A stretch of 8,600 nt of DNA from Acidiphilium sp. CAG:727 (GCA_000437515.1 FR898439.1:8653-17252); one strand, 5' to 3'. Numbered from the stretch's first letter, positions 1 through 6,233 are shown. The notes: generated from the letters alone by a model not told the origin. Made by a program: numbers and translations.

Positions 1-503
1 GAGTTACCGTTACGGCTAACGACGGTTTGCTTACCGTTAAAGGACCCCTCGGAACGCTTACGCAAGACTACGACGCGGCTAACATCGCCTTCAACATCGA
101 CGGCGCGGTCGCTCACGTCGTTCGCAATAACGACGAAGACTCCGTAAGGGCTAAACACGGCTTGTACAGAGCGTTACTCCACAATATGGTGGAAGGCGTT
201 ACGAAGGGATACGAAAAAGTTCTTACCGTAAACGGCGTCGGCTGGAAGGTCGCGCAGACGGGTAAAGATCTGACGCTTTCCGTAGGTTTCAGCCACCCCG
301 TAACGGTTAAGGCGAAAGACGGAATCACTCTCACGGCGGTTTCCGCTACGGAAATCAGCGTAAAGGGTATCGATAAAGTCTCCGTCGGACAGGTCGCAGC
401 CAACATCAGGGCTATCAGAACGCCCGAACCTTATCACGGTTACGGTATCGCTTATAAGGGCGAAGTAATCGAACGTAAGGAAGGCAAGACTGCGGGTAAA
501 TAA
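1..503 (+). CDS. rplF: 50S ribosomal protein L6, 5'-partial
   Basis: Large-subunit protein L6, which binds 23S rRNA near the factor-binding region. The frame is open to the left edge: the first full codon is at base 3, and VTVTANDGLLTVKGPLGTL matches the usual L6 N-terminal region (consensus VTV...VTVKGPKGEL). About 15 residues, including the true start, therefore lie outside the window. The TTG at 27 is an internal Leu codon, not the start. The middle carries the L6 core NGVGWKV...LTLSVGFSHPV, and the C-terminus has the signature region PEPYHGYGIAYKGE followed by RKEGKTAGK. The usual form of that signature is PYKGKGI, so two lysines are replaced by His and Tyr. It stops at TAA 501-503, with rplR starting 13 bases later and a TAAGGAG ribosome binding site overlapping the stop. 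Identity is secure; only the length is incomplete. Confidence 0.97.
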   Translation, partial: VTVTANDGLLTVKGPLGTLTQDYDAANIAFNIDGAVAHVVRNNDEDSVRAKHGLYRALLHNMVEGVTKGYEKVLTVNGVGWKVAQTGKDLTLSVGFSHPVTVKAKDGITLTAVSATEISVKGIDKVSVGQVAANIRAIRTPEPYHGYGIAYKGEVIERKEGKTAGK

Positions 504-516
504 GGAGTAAACCGAT

Positions 517-885
517 ATGATTTCAAAAATTGATAAAAATACGGACAGAAAGAAAAGACACGCAAGAGTAAGAAACAAACTCTCCGGCACGGCGTCGCGT
601 CCCAGACTTTGCGTTTACAGAAGCCTTAACAACATCTACGCGCAAGTCATCGACGACGTAGCGGGCAACACTTTGGTTGCCTGCTCGACGAAGGAGAAAG
701 CCGTTGCTGCTCTTACGGCAGGGAAGAACAAAGTCGAACAAGCCAAAATCGTAGGCGTAGAACTTGCGAAAAAGGCTACCGCTAAGGGTATCGAAGAAGT
801 CGTATTCGACAGAGGCGGTTACCTTTACACCGGCAGAGTTCAGGCATTAGCAGAGGGCGCCAGAGAAGGCGGCTTGAAATTCTAA
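517..885 (+). CDS. rplR: 50S ribosomal protein L18
   Basis: L18 binds 5S rRNA and helps to place it, with L5, on the central protuberance of the large subunit. The 122-residue product has the usual length. A basic N-terminal tail (DRKKRHARVRNKLSG) is followed by the conserved RPRLCVYRSLNNIYAQVIDD strand and turn (residues about 28-47), then VFDRGGYLYTGRVQALAEGAREGGLKF-type C-terminal features: the FDRGG..YTGRV motif and the terminal GLKF are both typical. The ATG at 517 follows AAGGAG at 502-507, which overlaps the rplF stop. The stop TAA at 883-885 is itself part of the AAGGAGG site for rpsE. The position between rplF and rpsE is the standard spc-operon order. Nothing is unusual. Confidence 0.97.
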   Translation: MISKIDKNTDRKKRHARVRNKLSGTASRPRLCVYRSLNNIYAQVIDDVAGNTLVACSTKEKAVAALTAGKNKVEQAKIVGVELAKKATAKGIEEVVFDRGGYLYTGRVQALAEGAREGGLKF

Positions 886-899
886 GGAGGCACATTCAA

Positions 900-1421
900 A
901 TGGCAAGAGATAATAACAGACCTCAAAGAAAGCAAGAACGCGACGACGGTCTTTGTAAAAAACTTATAGCCGTAAACCGTATCACGAAAGTCGTAAAGGG
1001 CGGTCGTAAAATGAGATTCTCCGCTCTCGTAGTAGTAGGCGACGAAAACGGCAGAGTAGGATGCGGAAGCGGTAAGGCTAACGAAGTTCCCGAAGCAATC
1101 GACAAGGCAACCGCGCAGGCTAAAAAGGCTATGCGTAAGGTAGCTATGGTAGGAACCACCATTCCTCACGTCGTCATCGGCAAATTCGGACGCGGAAGCG
1201 TACTCATGATGCCTGCCGAAGAAGGTACCGGCGTTATCGCGGGCGGTCCCGTCCGCGCGGTAATGGAAGCCGCAGGCATAAAGAACATCAGAACCAAATC
1301 TCACGGTTCGTCCAACCCCGTAAACATGGTTAAAGCCGTTATCACGGGTCTTAACGAACTCAGAACCGCGGAACAAGTCGCGGCTCTTCGCGGGAAAACC
1401 GCCGAAGAGATTATGGCGTAA
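900..1421 (+). CDS. rpsE: 30S ribosomal protein S5
   Basis: S5 sits near the mRNA entry side of the small subunit and affects decoding accuracy and mRNA unwinding. The product has 173 residues, normal for the family. The N-terminal double-stranded-RNA-binding fold spans about residues 16-80, with NRITKVVKGGRKMRFSALV and VVGDENGRVGCGSGKA. The C-terminal domain (about 85-165) has VGTTIPHVVIGKFG, the highly conserved EGTGVIAGGPVRAV (108-121), AGIKNIRTKSHGSSNP and LRGKTAEE. KSHGSSNP differs slightly from the common KS.GS.N. Start ATG 900 follows AAGGAGG at 884-890, nine bases upstream. The stop TAA at 1419-1421 overlaps the next gene's AAGGAGG. The gene is embedded between rplR and rpmD as expected. 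Confidence 0.98.
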   Translation: MARDNNRPQRKQERDDGLCKKLIAVNRITKVVKGGRKMRFSALVVVGDENGRVGCGSGKANEVPEAIDKATAQAKKAMRKVAMVGTTIPHVVIGKFGRGSVLMMPAEEGTGVIAGGPVRAVMEAAGIKNIRTKSHGSSNPVNMVKAVITGLNELRTAEQVAALRGKTAEEIMA

Positions 1422-1433
1422 GGAGGCTTTCAT

Positions 1434-1637
1434 ATGGCTAAGAAGAAAACTGAATCGGTCGCTAAATTGAAAGTTACCCTCGTTAAAAGCACTATCGCGT
1501 GCCTTCCCAAGCAGAAGGCGGTATGCGAAGCGCTCGGACTTCACAAAATAAATCAGTCGAAGGTCTTCACGGATAACGCGTCGTTGCAAGGTCAACTTGC
1601 TCTCGTCGCTCATCTCGTAAAGGTCGAACAGGCGTAA
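1434..1637 (+). CDS. rpmD: 50S ribosomal protein L30
   Basis: L30 is a small large-subunit protein near the 23S rRNA domain II and 5S region. The 67-residue product is a little longer than the roughly 59-60 usual for bacteria, because about eight residues (MAKKKTES) precede the normal first strand. That strand is LKVTLVKSTIA, followed by KQKAVCEALGLHKINQSKV and the closing VKVEQA. The conserved G-x-x-x-K-Q segment is altered: the glycine position reads Ala and a Cys follows (IACLPKQ), and a second Cys lies at KAVCEALGL. ATG 1434 is chosen because AAGGAGG at 1420-1426 sits seven bases upstream. Position between rpsE and rplO is diagnostic. The family call rests on ALGL.K.NQ plus context and is firm. 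Confidence 0.94.
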   Translation: MAKKKTESVAKLKVTLVKSTIACLPKQKAVCEALGLHKINQSKVFTDNASLQGQLALVAHLVKVEQA

Positions 1638-1649
1638 GGAAGGCAGACT

Positions 1650-2096
1650 ATGAGAATAGATACGTTAAGTCCCGCGGAAGGTTCGAGAACCTCCGCCAAA
1701 AGACTCGGTCGCGGTATCGGTTCCGGACTCGGCAAGACCTCGGGTAAAGGTCATAAGGGTCAGTGGGCGAGAAGCGGCGGCGGCGTCAGACCCGGTTTCG
1801 AAGGCGGTCAGATGCCTTTGACGAGAAAGGTTCCCAAACGCGGATTCAACAATCATTTCAGAAAGGTTTACGCTGTAGTAAATCTTGAACAACTTTCCGC
1901 ATTCGAAGCAAACGCTGTCGTAGACTTCGAGACTTTGCTTGATGCGGGTCTTATCAAAGAAGTCAAAAACGCTGCAGGACTTAAAGTGCTTGCAGGCGGC
2001 GAACTGAACGTTGCCTTAACCGTTAAGGCTTCCAAGTTCTCCGCTGCCGCCAAAGAGGCTATCGAAAAGGCCGGCGGTACTTGCGAACAGGTTTGA
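1650..2096 (+). CDS. rplO: 50S ribosomal protein L15
   Basis: L15 is a late-assembling large-subunit protein whose long basic N-terminal extension threads into 23S rRNA. The 148-residue product matches the family length. The N-terminal part is Gly/Lys/Arg-rich: KRLGRGIGSGLGKTSGKGHKG (about 17-37, normally the most conserved block), then GFEGGQMPLTRKVPKRGF (about 49-66). The C-terminal globular part has LKVLAGGELNVALTVKASKFS and EAIEKAGGTCE, matching the L15 signature. ATG 1650 is preceded by AAGGAAGG at 1636-1643, weaker than its neighbours because of one extra A. It ends in TGA at 2094-2096, 22 bases before secY. As usual it is the last ribosomal gene before secY. Confidence 0.98.
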   Translation: MRIDTLSPAEGSRTSAKRLGRGIGSGLGKTSGKGHKGQWARSGGGVRPGFEGGQMPLTRKVPKRGFNNHFRKVYAVVNLEQLSAFEANAVVDFETLLDAGLIKEVKNAAGLKVLAGGELNVALTVKASKFSAAAKEAIEKAGGTCEQV

Positions 2097-2118
2097 TAAC
2101 CCGTAGCGGAGGTGGAAA

Positions 2119-3468
2119 ATGTTCGAAACGTTAAAAAAAGCATTTAAGGTCAAAGAGATAAGAATAAAGATCTGGTGGACGCTTTTGTTCCTCCTTCTTT
2201 ACAGAATAGGTTGTTATATACCCGTTCCCGGTATCGGCTCCGAACTTCTTGCAAACGAGACGCTTGAAAAAACTTCTTATCTTCAGATCATGAGTATGAT
2301 GACGGGCGGCTCGCTCGCGCAAGGCACGCTTTTCGCAATGGGTATCGGACCGTACATCAACTCCTCGATTATCATCCAACTCCTTGCAGTTGCGATTCCT
2401 CCCCTCGAAAGATTATCCAAGCAGGGCGAAGAGGGCAGAAAGAAAATAGCGAACATCACTCGTTATATCACTCTCTTGCTTGCGATAATTCAATCGATAG
2501 GTATCCTCGTCAGTTACGGTAGTACGTCTATCGAAAAAGGACAACTCGTCAGACTTCTGGCGGGCGGCGCGGCGGAAGCGGGCAAATTCCAGACGTTCCT
2601 TGCGTACGTCATGATAGTTCTTTTCTTCACCGCAGGTACCTGTATCACTATGTGGATCGGCGAAAGAATAACCGACCACGGCGTATCCAACGGTATTTCG
2701 CTCCTTATCTTCGCGGGTATCATTGCTTCTGCTGGTCAGTTCTTCGTTCAGGAATGCACGACGATCTTCGGCGGAAACTTCGATTCCAACGCTAAACTCG
2801 AACTTCTTCGTTTCGTAGGCTATCTCGTAATAATCGTCGTGGTATTCGCGGCGATCGTATGGGTGGAACTTGCCGAAAGAAAGATTTCCGTTCAGTACGC
2901 GAAACAGATCAAGGGCAACAAGATGTACGGCGGTCAGTCGACCGTTATTCCGATAAAGGTCAACGCCAACGGAGTTATGCCGCTCATCTTCGCGTTCTCG
3001 ATCCTCTCCTTCCCCGAACTCATCTTCGCCCTCGCAGGCTGGGAAAAAGGTTCGTCTTGGTGGAGTACCTGGCTCGGCGCAAATTCGAGATACCCGTTCT
3101 ATGCGATCGTACTTTGCCTGTTTATCATATTCTTCGCGTTCTTCTATTCGCAGATTCAATTCAATCCCGAAGACATCTCGAAGACGATACAGCAAAACGG
3201 CGGGTTTATCCCCGGTATAAGACCGGGAAAGCCGACTGCCGATTATCTCAAAAAGATAAACGACAGACTCACGCTTTTCGGAGCAATCTTCCTTGCGTTG
3301 CTTGCTCTTATCCCGACGGTGGTTCTTAACCTTATACTTCCGGCGAATGCAAGTTCGGGCGCGTTCAGCGCAACGGGAATGCTCATCTGCGTATCGGTTG
3401 CGATAGAATTCAACACCGCTCTCGAATCGCAGATTATGATGAAAGCGCATAAAGGATTCCTTAAATAA
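2119..3468 (+). CDS. secY: Preprotein translocase channel subunit SecY
   Basis: SecY is the membrane pore of the Sec translocon, acting with SecE, SecG and the motor SecA to export unfolded proteins and insert membrane proteins. The 449-residue product has the normal length and about ten hydrophobic segments, the first at about 16-36 (IWWTLLFLLLYRIGCYIPVPG). Residues about 53-82 form the plug and second-helix region (QIMSMMTGGSLAQGTLFAMGI, GPYIN). Other landmarks are GERITDHGVSNGISLLIFAGI (181-201), the cytoplasmic loop ERKISVQYAK (253-262) with MYGGQSTVIPIKVN, and the SecA/ribosome-contact loop with QNGGFIPGIRPGKPT (359-373). The C-terminus is KGFLK. ATG 2119 follows GGAGGTGG at 2108-2115. 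The stop is one base before adk, so the two are tightly coupled. No motif is missing. Confidence 0.98.
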   Translation: MFETLKKAFKVKEIRIKIWWTLLFLLLYRIGCYIPVPGIGSELLANETLEKTSYLQIMSMMTGGSLAQGTLFAMGIGPYINSSIIIQLLAVAIPPLERLSKQGEEGRKKIANITRYITLLLAIIQSIGILVSYGSTSIEKGQLVRLLAGGAAEAGKFQTFLAYVMIVLFFTAGTCITMWIGERITDHGVSNGISLLIFAGIIASAGQFFVQECTTIFGGNFDSNAKLELLRFVGYLVIIVVVFAAIVWVELAERKISVQYAKQIKGNKMYGGQSTVIPIKVNANGVMPLIFAFSILSFPELIFALAGWEKGSSWWSTWLGANSRYPFYAIVLCLFIIFFAFFYSQIQFNPEDISKTIQQNGGFIPGIRPGKPTADYLKKINDRLTLFGAIFLALLALIPTVVLNLILPANASSGAFSATGMLICVSVAIEFNTALESQIMMKAHKGFLK

Positions 3469-3469
3469 G

Positions 3470-4090
3470 ATGAAGATAGTCTTGTTAGGGGCGCCCGGCG
3501 CGGGCAAAGGCACGCAAGCCGTAAGACTTGCCGAAGGCCTTAAAATTCCGCACGTGTCCACGGGCGACATTTTCAGAAAAAACATCAAAGAACGTACTCC
3601 GATCGGGGTTGAGGCGAAATCCTATATAGACAAAGGTCAACTCGTCCCCGACGAAGTAACGATAAAGATAGTCAAAGCAAGGCTCGAAGAAGCCGATTGC
3701 GCAAACGGTTATCTGCTCGACGGGTTTCCGAGAAACGTGAAACAGGCGAAAGCGCTGGACGAATTTTCCTCGGTAGACAAGGTAGTCAACATAGACGTTC
3801 CTCTTCATAAACTCATGAGAAGGATAACGGGCAGAAGAGTTTGCGGCAAGTGCGGCGAATCGTATCACGTCGATTATTTAGGCGGCAAAACCGATTGCGA
3901 CAAATGCGGCGGCGACCTCGTTCAGAGAGCCGACGACAACGAAGAAACGGTTAAAAGTCGTTTAGACGTTTACGTCGAACAGACCGCCCCGCTCGTAGAG
4001 TATTACGAAAAGCGCGGAGTGCTGGTCAATATCGACGGCGACGGCAATATCGACGACGTGTTCAGAACTATCGTTGAAAAGTTAGGCTGA
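3470..4090 (+). CDS. adk: Adenylate kinase (zinc-lid type)
   Basis: Cytosolic adenylate kinase converts ATP + AMP to 2 ADP and sets the adenylate balance. The product has 206 residues. The Walker A loop is GAPGAGKGT (7-15), the AMP-binding part has STGDIFR (30-36) and GQLVPD (56-61), and GYLLDGFPRN (80-89) is the conserved core motif. The lid carries four cysteines, 125, 128, 143 and 146 (CGKC...CDKC), the pattern of the structural zinc site in Gram-positive enzymes. The lid is a few residues shorter than in many relatives between the Cys pairs. DDNEETVKSRL supplies the lid arginine. The start is one base after the secY stop; the only upstream purine stretch is AAAGGA at 3451-3456, a long 13 bases away, suggesting coupling to secY translation. 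The ending TGA is three bases before map. Confidence 0.97.
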   Translation: MKIVLLGAPGAGKGTQAVRLAEGLKIPHVSTGDIFRKNIKERTPIGVEAKSYIDKGQLVPDEVTIKIVKARLEEADCANGYLLDGFPRNVKQAKALDEFSSVDKVVNIDVPLHKLMRRITGRRVCGKCGESYHVDYLGGKTDCDKCGGDLVQRADDNEETVKSRLDVYVEQTAPLVEYYEKRGVLVNIDGDGNIDDVFRTIVEKLG

Positions 4091-4093
4091 AAA

Positions 4094-4831
4094 ATGATAT
4101 ACATTAAAAGCGATAAAGAGATCGAACTTATGCGCAAACCCTGCGCGATAGTAAGAGACGTTCTCAATCTCTGTCAGGACAAGATAAAAGTCGGCATGAC
4201 CACGAGAGAACTCGATAAGATTGCTCACGACTATATCGTTTCCTGCGGGGCGACTCCTTCTTTCCTGGGGTACGGCGGTTTTCCGGCCGCGACCTGCATA
4301 TCAATCGACGAAGTGGTCGTTCACGGCTTTCCGTCGGACAGGATAATAGAGGAAGATATGATCGTAAGCGTTGACGTGGGCGCGTATTTCAACGGTTTCC
4401 ACGGCGACGCGGCGAGAAGTCTTTACGTAGGGCATATAAGCCCCGAAAAGAAGAAACTCATCGACGTTACGAGAGAGTGCTTTTTCGAAGGGATAAAGGG
4501 TATATGTATCGGCAGCGCGATAGGCGATATAGGCGCGCAGGTACAGGCCCACGCCGAAGCGAACGGCTTTTCGGTCGTAAGGGATATGGTGGGACACGGA
4601 GTAGGCAGACGCCTGCACGAAGATCCGTCCGTACCCAACTACGGCAAGAGAGGAACGGGCGTAAGGCTTAAACGCAATATGACGATCGCGATCGAGCCCA
4701 TGATAAATATGGGCGGATACGAAGTCGATATAGACGGCTGGAAATGCGTAACCCGCGACGGTAAACCGTCGGCGCATTACGAAAACAGCGTTTTAATCGG
4801 CGACAACGGAGTAGAAATACTCACGTTATAA
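4094..4831 (+). CDS. map: Type I methionine aminopeptidase
   Basis: Removes the initiator methionine from new proteins after deformylation; a two-metal hydrolase of the pita-bread fold acting at the ribosome exit in the cytosol. The 245-residue product is of normal type I length without an N-terminal extension. Metal ligands can be placed at D94 (SVDVGAYFNGFHGD), D105, H168 (GHGVGRRLHEDP), E201 (IAIEPM) and E230 (HYENSVL). Substrate-side histidines are H78 (VVHGFPS) and H175. The last motif reads YENS rather than the commoner EHT, leaving the glutamate intact. ATG 4094 is three bases after the adk stop, with no clear Shine-Dalgarno, so translation is probably coupled. Codon choice looks less optimised than in the ribosomal genes, with several ATA, AGG and GGG codons. 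A 127-base gap follows. Confidence 0.97.
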   Translation: MIYIKSDKEIELMRKPCAIVRDVLNLCQDKIKVGMTTRELDKIAHDYIVSCGATPSFLGYGGFPAATCISIDEVVVHGFPSDRIIEEDMIVSVDVGAYFNGFHGDAARSLYVGHISPEKKKLIDVTRECFFEGIKGICIGSAIGDIGAQVQAHAEANGFSVVRDMVGHGVGRRLHEDPSVPNYGKRGTGVRLKRNMTIAIEPMINMGGYEVDIDGWKCVTRDGKPSAHYENSVLIGDNGVEILTL

Positions 4832-4958
4832 GGCTAAAATCGCGCGCGCAAATTCTGATGGTAAAAAGTGTAAACTTTAACTTAAAGGAAGACGCTGACT
4901 GCGCGCGGTAGAGTAATAGGGCGTTGCCCGTTAAAATAGAATTGGAGGAGATTATACT
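4832..4958 (+). promoter_or_regulatory. Foldable non-coding gap before infA
   Basis: This 127-base gap occupies the place where many Firmicutes carry a small KOW-domain gene; no frame here encodes one. It can fold. 4843-4850 (CGCGCGCA) is the exact reverse complement of 4900-4907 (TGCGCGCG), an eight-pair GC stem closing a 49-base loop. Inside it, AAAGT (4865-4869) and ACTTT (4874-4878) form a five-pair stem capped by GTAA, a GNRA-type tetraloop in RNA. Just after it GGGC (4919-4922) pairs with GCCC (4926-4929) over a three-base loop. No T-run follows any of these, so it is not an intrinsic terminator. It could be an infA leader element, a processing site, or the relic of a lost gene. Structure is seen; function is not known. 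Confidence 0.35.
4944..4950 (+). promoter_or_regulatory. Ribosome binding site selecting the GTG start of infA
   Basis: GGAGGAG at 4944-4950 is a strong Shine-Dalgarno. Counted from the end of GGAGG at 4948, the GTG at 4959 is ten bases away. This supports the GTG as start, because the protein then begins MSKDDVIEAEG, exactly where IF1 proteins begin, and no in-frame ATG lies nearby. Confidence 0.8.
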
Positions 4959-5180
4959 GTGTCAAAAGACGACGTAATCGAAGCGGAAGGCGTTATCGAA
5001 GAAGCGTTACCGAACGCGACGTTCAAGGTTAAACTTACGAACGGCTTCGTGATAACCGCTTACATTTCGGGTAAACTCCGTATGAATTATATAAAGATAA
5101 TTCCCGGAGATTCGGTAAAAATCGAAATGAGTCCGTACGATCTGACGAAAGGTCGAATAGTATGGCGTAGCAAAAACTGA
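4959..5180 (+). CDS. infA: Translation initiation factor IF-1
   Basis: IF1 occupies the A site of the 30S subunit during initiation and works with IF2 and IF3. The 73-residue product is a single S1-like OB fold of the expected size. Recognisable parts are DDVIEAEGVIEEALPNATFKV (4-24), ISGKLRMN (36-43), PGDSVKIEMSPYDLTKGRI (about 49-67) and the terminal VWRSK. The segment usually reading AHISGK reads AYISGK here, a His to Tyr change next to the rRNA-facing loop. The start is GTG, the only non-ATG start of the complete genes in this window, supported by GGAGGAG at 4944-4950. Stop TGA 5178-5180 is followed by a 40-base gap to rpmJ. Position between map and rpmJ is standard. Confidence 0.97.
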   Translation: MSKDDVIEAEGVIEEALPNATFKVKLTNGFVITAYISGKLRMNYIKIIPGDSVKIEMSPYDLTKGRIVWRSKN

Positions 5181-5220
5181 CCCAATTTTATAACCACAAA
5201 AAAATCGGAGGATTTTCAAA

Positions 5221-5337
5221 ATGAAAGTAAGACCATCAGTAAAACCCATGTGCGACAAATGCAGAGTCATTAAAAGAGAAGGCAAAGTTATGGTCATCTG
5301 TTCCAAAAACAAGAGCCATAAACAAAGACAAGGCTAA
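5221..5337 (+). CDS. rpmJ: 50S ribosomal protein L36 (zinc-binding form)
   Basis: L36 is the smallest large-subunit protein, a zinc-ribbon peptide embedded in 23S rRNA. The gene encodes 38 residues beginning MKVRPSVKPMCDKC and ending KQRQG, both hallmark segments. Zinc ligands are C11, C14, C27 and H33, so this is the metal-binding (C+) type rather than the cysteine-free paralogue made under zinc shortage. The spacing from C27 to H33 gives the 38-residue version; many Gram-positive L36 proteins have 37. ATG 5221 follows GGAGG at 5207-5211, nine bases away. Stop TAA 5335-5337. It sits between infA and rpsM, the normal place. The family is unmistakable despite the small size. Confidence 0.97.
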   Translation: MKVRPSVKPMCDKCRVIKREGKVMVICSKNKSHKQRQG

Positions 5338-5426
5338 CGGATTTACTTTTGATTTTTACGGCGCGTAAAAAACGCGTCCACTCAAACAAAAAAATTATTT
5401 ATTAAAAAAATTCGGAGGATATACAA
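5338..5426 (+). promoter_or_regulatory. A-rich gap before rpsM with alternative hairpins
   Basis: This 89-base gap can form two hairpins that exclude each other. Hairpin one pairs TTTTTACG (5353-5360) exactly with CGTAAAAA (5364-5371) over a three-base loop GCG. Hairpin two pairs GGCGCGT (5360-5366) with ACGCGTC (5372-5378), seven pairs including one G-T, over a five-A loop (5367-5371). They share bases 5360-5371. Downstream is an A/T-rich stretch (5383-5412) and then GGAGG at 5414-5418 for rpsM. No T-run follows the GC hairpin, so it is not a classical terminator. In E. coli the mRNA leader before rpsM is the S4 target for alpha-operon feedback; a similar role here is only a guess, prompted by rpsD lying two genes downstream. 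Confidence 0.35.
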
Positions 5427-5804
5427 ATGGCTCGTATTGCCGGCGTAGATTTACCAAGAGAAAAGCGCGTTGAAATCGGTATCACCTATATATACGGTAT
5501 CGGCAGACCCACCGCTCAGAAAATACTCAAAGAAACGGGCGTTAATCCCGACGTAAGAGTTAAAGACCTTACCGAGGACGACGTTGCGAAACTCAGAGAG
5601 TATATCGAACATCACCTTAAAGTAGAAGGCGAACTTAAAAGCGAAGTAAGCCTTAACATCAAAAGACTTATGGAAATCGGCTGCTATCGCGGCGTAAGAC
5701 ACAGAAAGGGCTTGCCCGTAAGAGGTCAGAGTTCCAAGAGAAACGCGAGAACGAGAAAAGGTCCGCGTCGTACGGTCGCCAAGAAGAAGACCGCTACCAA
5801 ATAA
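5427..5804 (+). CDS. rpsM: 30S ribosomal protein S13
   Basis: S13 lies in the head of the small subunit, contacts the P-site tRNA and forms bridges to the large subunit. The 125-residue product begins MARIAGVDLPREKRVEIG, the canonical N-terminus, with the helix-hairpin segment YIYGIGRPTAQKIL. The middle contains LNIKRLMEIGCYRG and the signature VRHRKGLPVRGQ. The basic C-terminal tail is NARTRKGPRRTV followed by KKKTATK. In the tail, GQ is followed by SSKR where RTKT is usual. ATG 5427 follows GGAGG at 5414-5418, eight bases away. Stop TAA 5802-5804, 18 bases before rpsK. It opens the alpha-operon part of the cluster. Confidence 0.98.
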   Translation: MARIAGVDLPREKRVEIGITYIYGIGRPTAQKILKETGVNPDVRVKDLTEDDVAKLREYIEHHLKVEGELKSEVSLNIKRLMEIGCYRGVRHRKGLPVRGQSSKRNARTRKGPRRTVAKKKTATK

Positions 5805-5822
5805 TTGAAGGAGGACTAAACA

Positions 5823-6215
5823 ATGGCTGTCGCAAAGAAAGTCGTAAAGAAACGTAAAGAACTTAAAAACGTTGATAAAGGACAGGTTCATATCCAATCC
5901 TCGTTCAATAACACCATAGTAACCGTAACCGACGCCAACGGAAACGCCATCACGCAGTGCAGCGCGGGCGCGCTCGGCTATAAAGGTTCGAGAAAGAGCA
6001 CTCCGTTCGCCGCTCAACAGGCTTCGGAAACCGCTGCGAAAGCGGCTATGGAACACGGACTTCGTTCGGTCGAAGTATTCGTAAAAGGTCCGGGACAAGG
6101 CAGAGAGTCGGCTATCCGCGCTCTCGGCAACGTAGGTTTAGAGGTAACTCTTATTTCCGACGTATCCCCCATCCCCCACAACGGATGCCGTCCGCCGAAA
6201 CGCCGTAGAGTATAA
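5823..6215 (+). CDS. rpsK: 30S ribosomal protein S11
   Basis: S11 sits on the platform of the small subunit next to the E site and the mRNA exit. The 130-residue product has a basic N-terminus (KKVVKKRKELKNVDKG), the conserved core SSFNNTIVTVTDANGNAI, GYKGSRKSTPFAAQ and FVKGPGQGRESAIRAL, and the nearly invariant C-terminus ISDVSPIPHNGCRPPKRRRV. The segment usually reading A(W)SSAG reads TQCSAG. ATG 5823 follows AAGGAGG at 5808-5814. The gene ends with two stop codons in a row in frame, TAA 6213-6215 and TAG 6216-6218, the second merging into the AGGAGG site for rpsD. Order rpsM-rpsK-rpsD is as expected for Clostridia. Confidence 0.98.
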   Translation: MAVAKKVVKKRKELKNVDKGQVHIQSSFNNTIVTVTDANGNAITQCSAGALGYKGSRKSTPFAAQQASETAAKAAMEHGLRSVEVFVKGPGQGRESAIRALGNVGLEVTLISDVSPIPHNGCRPPKRRRV

Positions 6216-6233
6216 TAGGAGGTAGCGAGAACA

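Noticed and set aside
882..1613. 243-codon minus-strand frame across rpsE and rpmD
   Set aside because: Same effect as above. It runs opposite two certain ribosomal genes, has low-complexity Ser/Phe/Arg content, and no start signal.
2413..3588. 391-codon open frame on the minus strand opposite secY and the start of adk
   Set aside because: It is a shadow of secY: the + strand gene avoids TTA, CTA and TCA in the relevant phase, so the opposite strand lacks stops. The translated product is rich in Arg, Asp, Tyr and Glu without any family motif or ribosome binding site.
4858..4911. 17-codon ATG frame in the map-infA gap as a leader peptide or relic of the KOW gene
   Set aside because: No Shine-Dalgarno lies upstream, the peptide (MVKSVNFNLKEDADCAR) does not resemble a KOW domain, and it overlaps the long stem. 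I could not support coding.
4924..4958. TTGCCC ... TATACT as an infA promoter
   Set aside because: The spacer would be 23 bases, too long, and the -10-like motif overlaps the space between the ribosome binding site and the GTG start.
5349..5400. TTGATT plus the A/T-rich stretch as an internal promoter for rpsM
   Set aside because: No -10 element lies at a suitable distance; the bases 16-18 downstream are GC-rich (ACGCGT).
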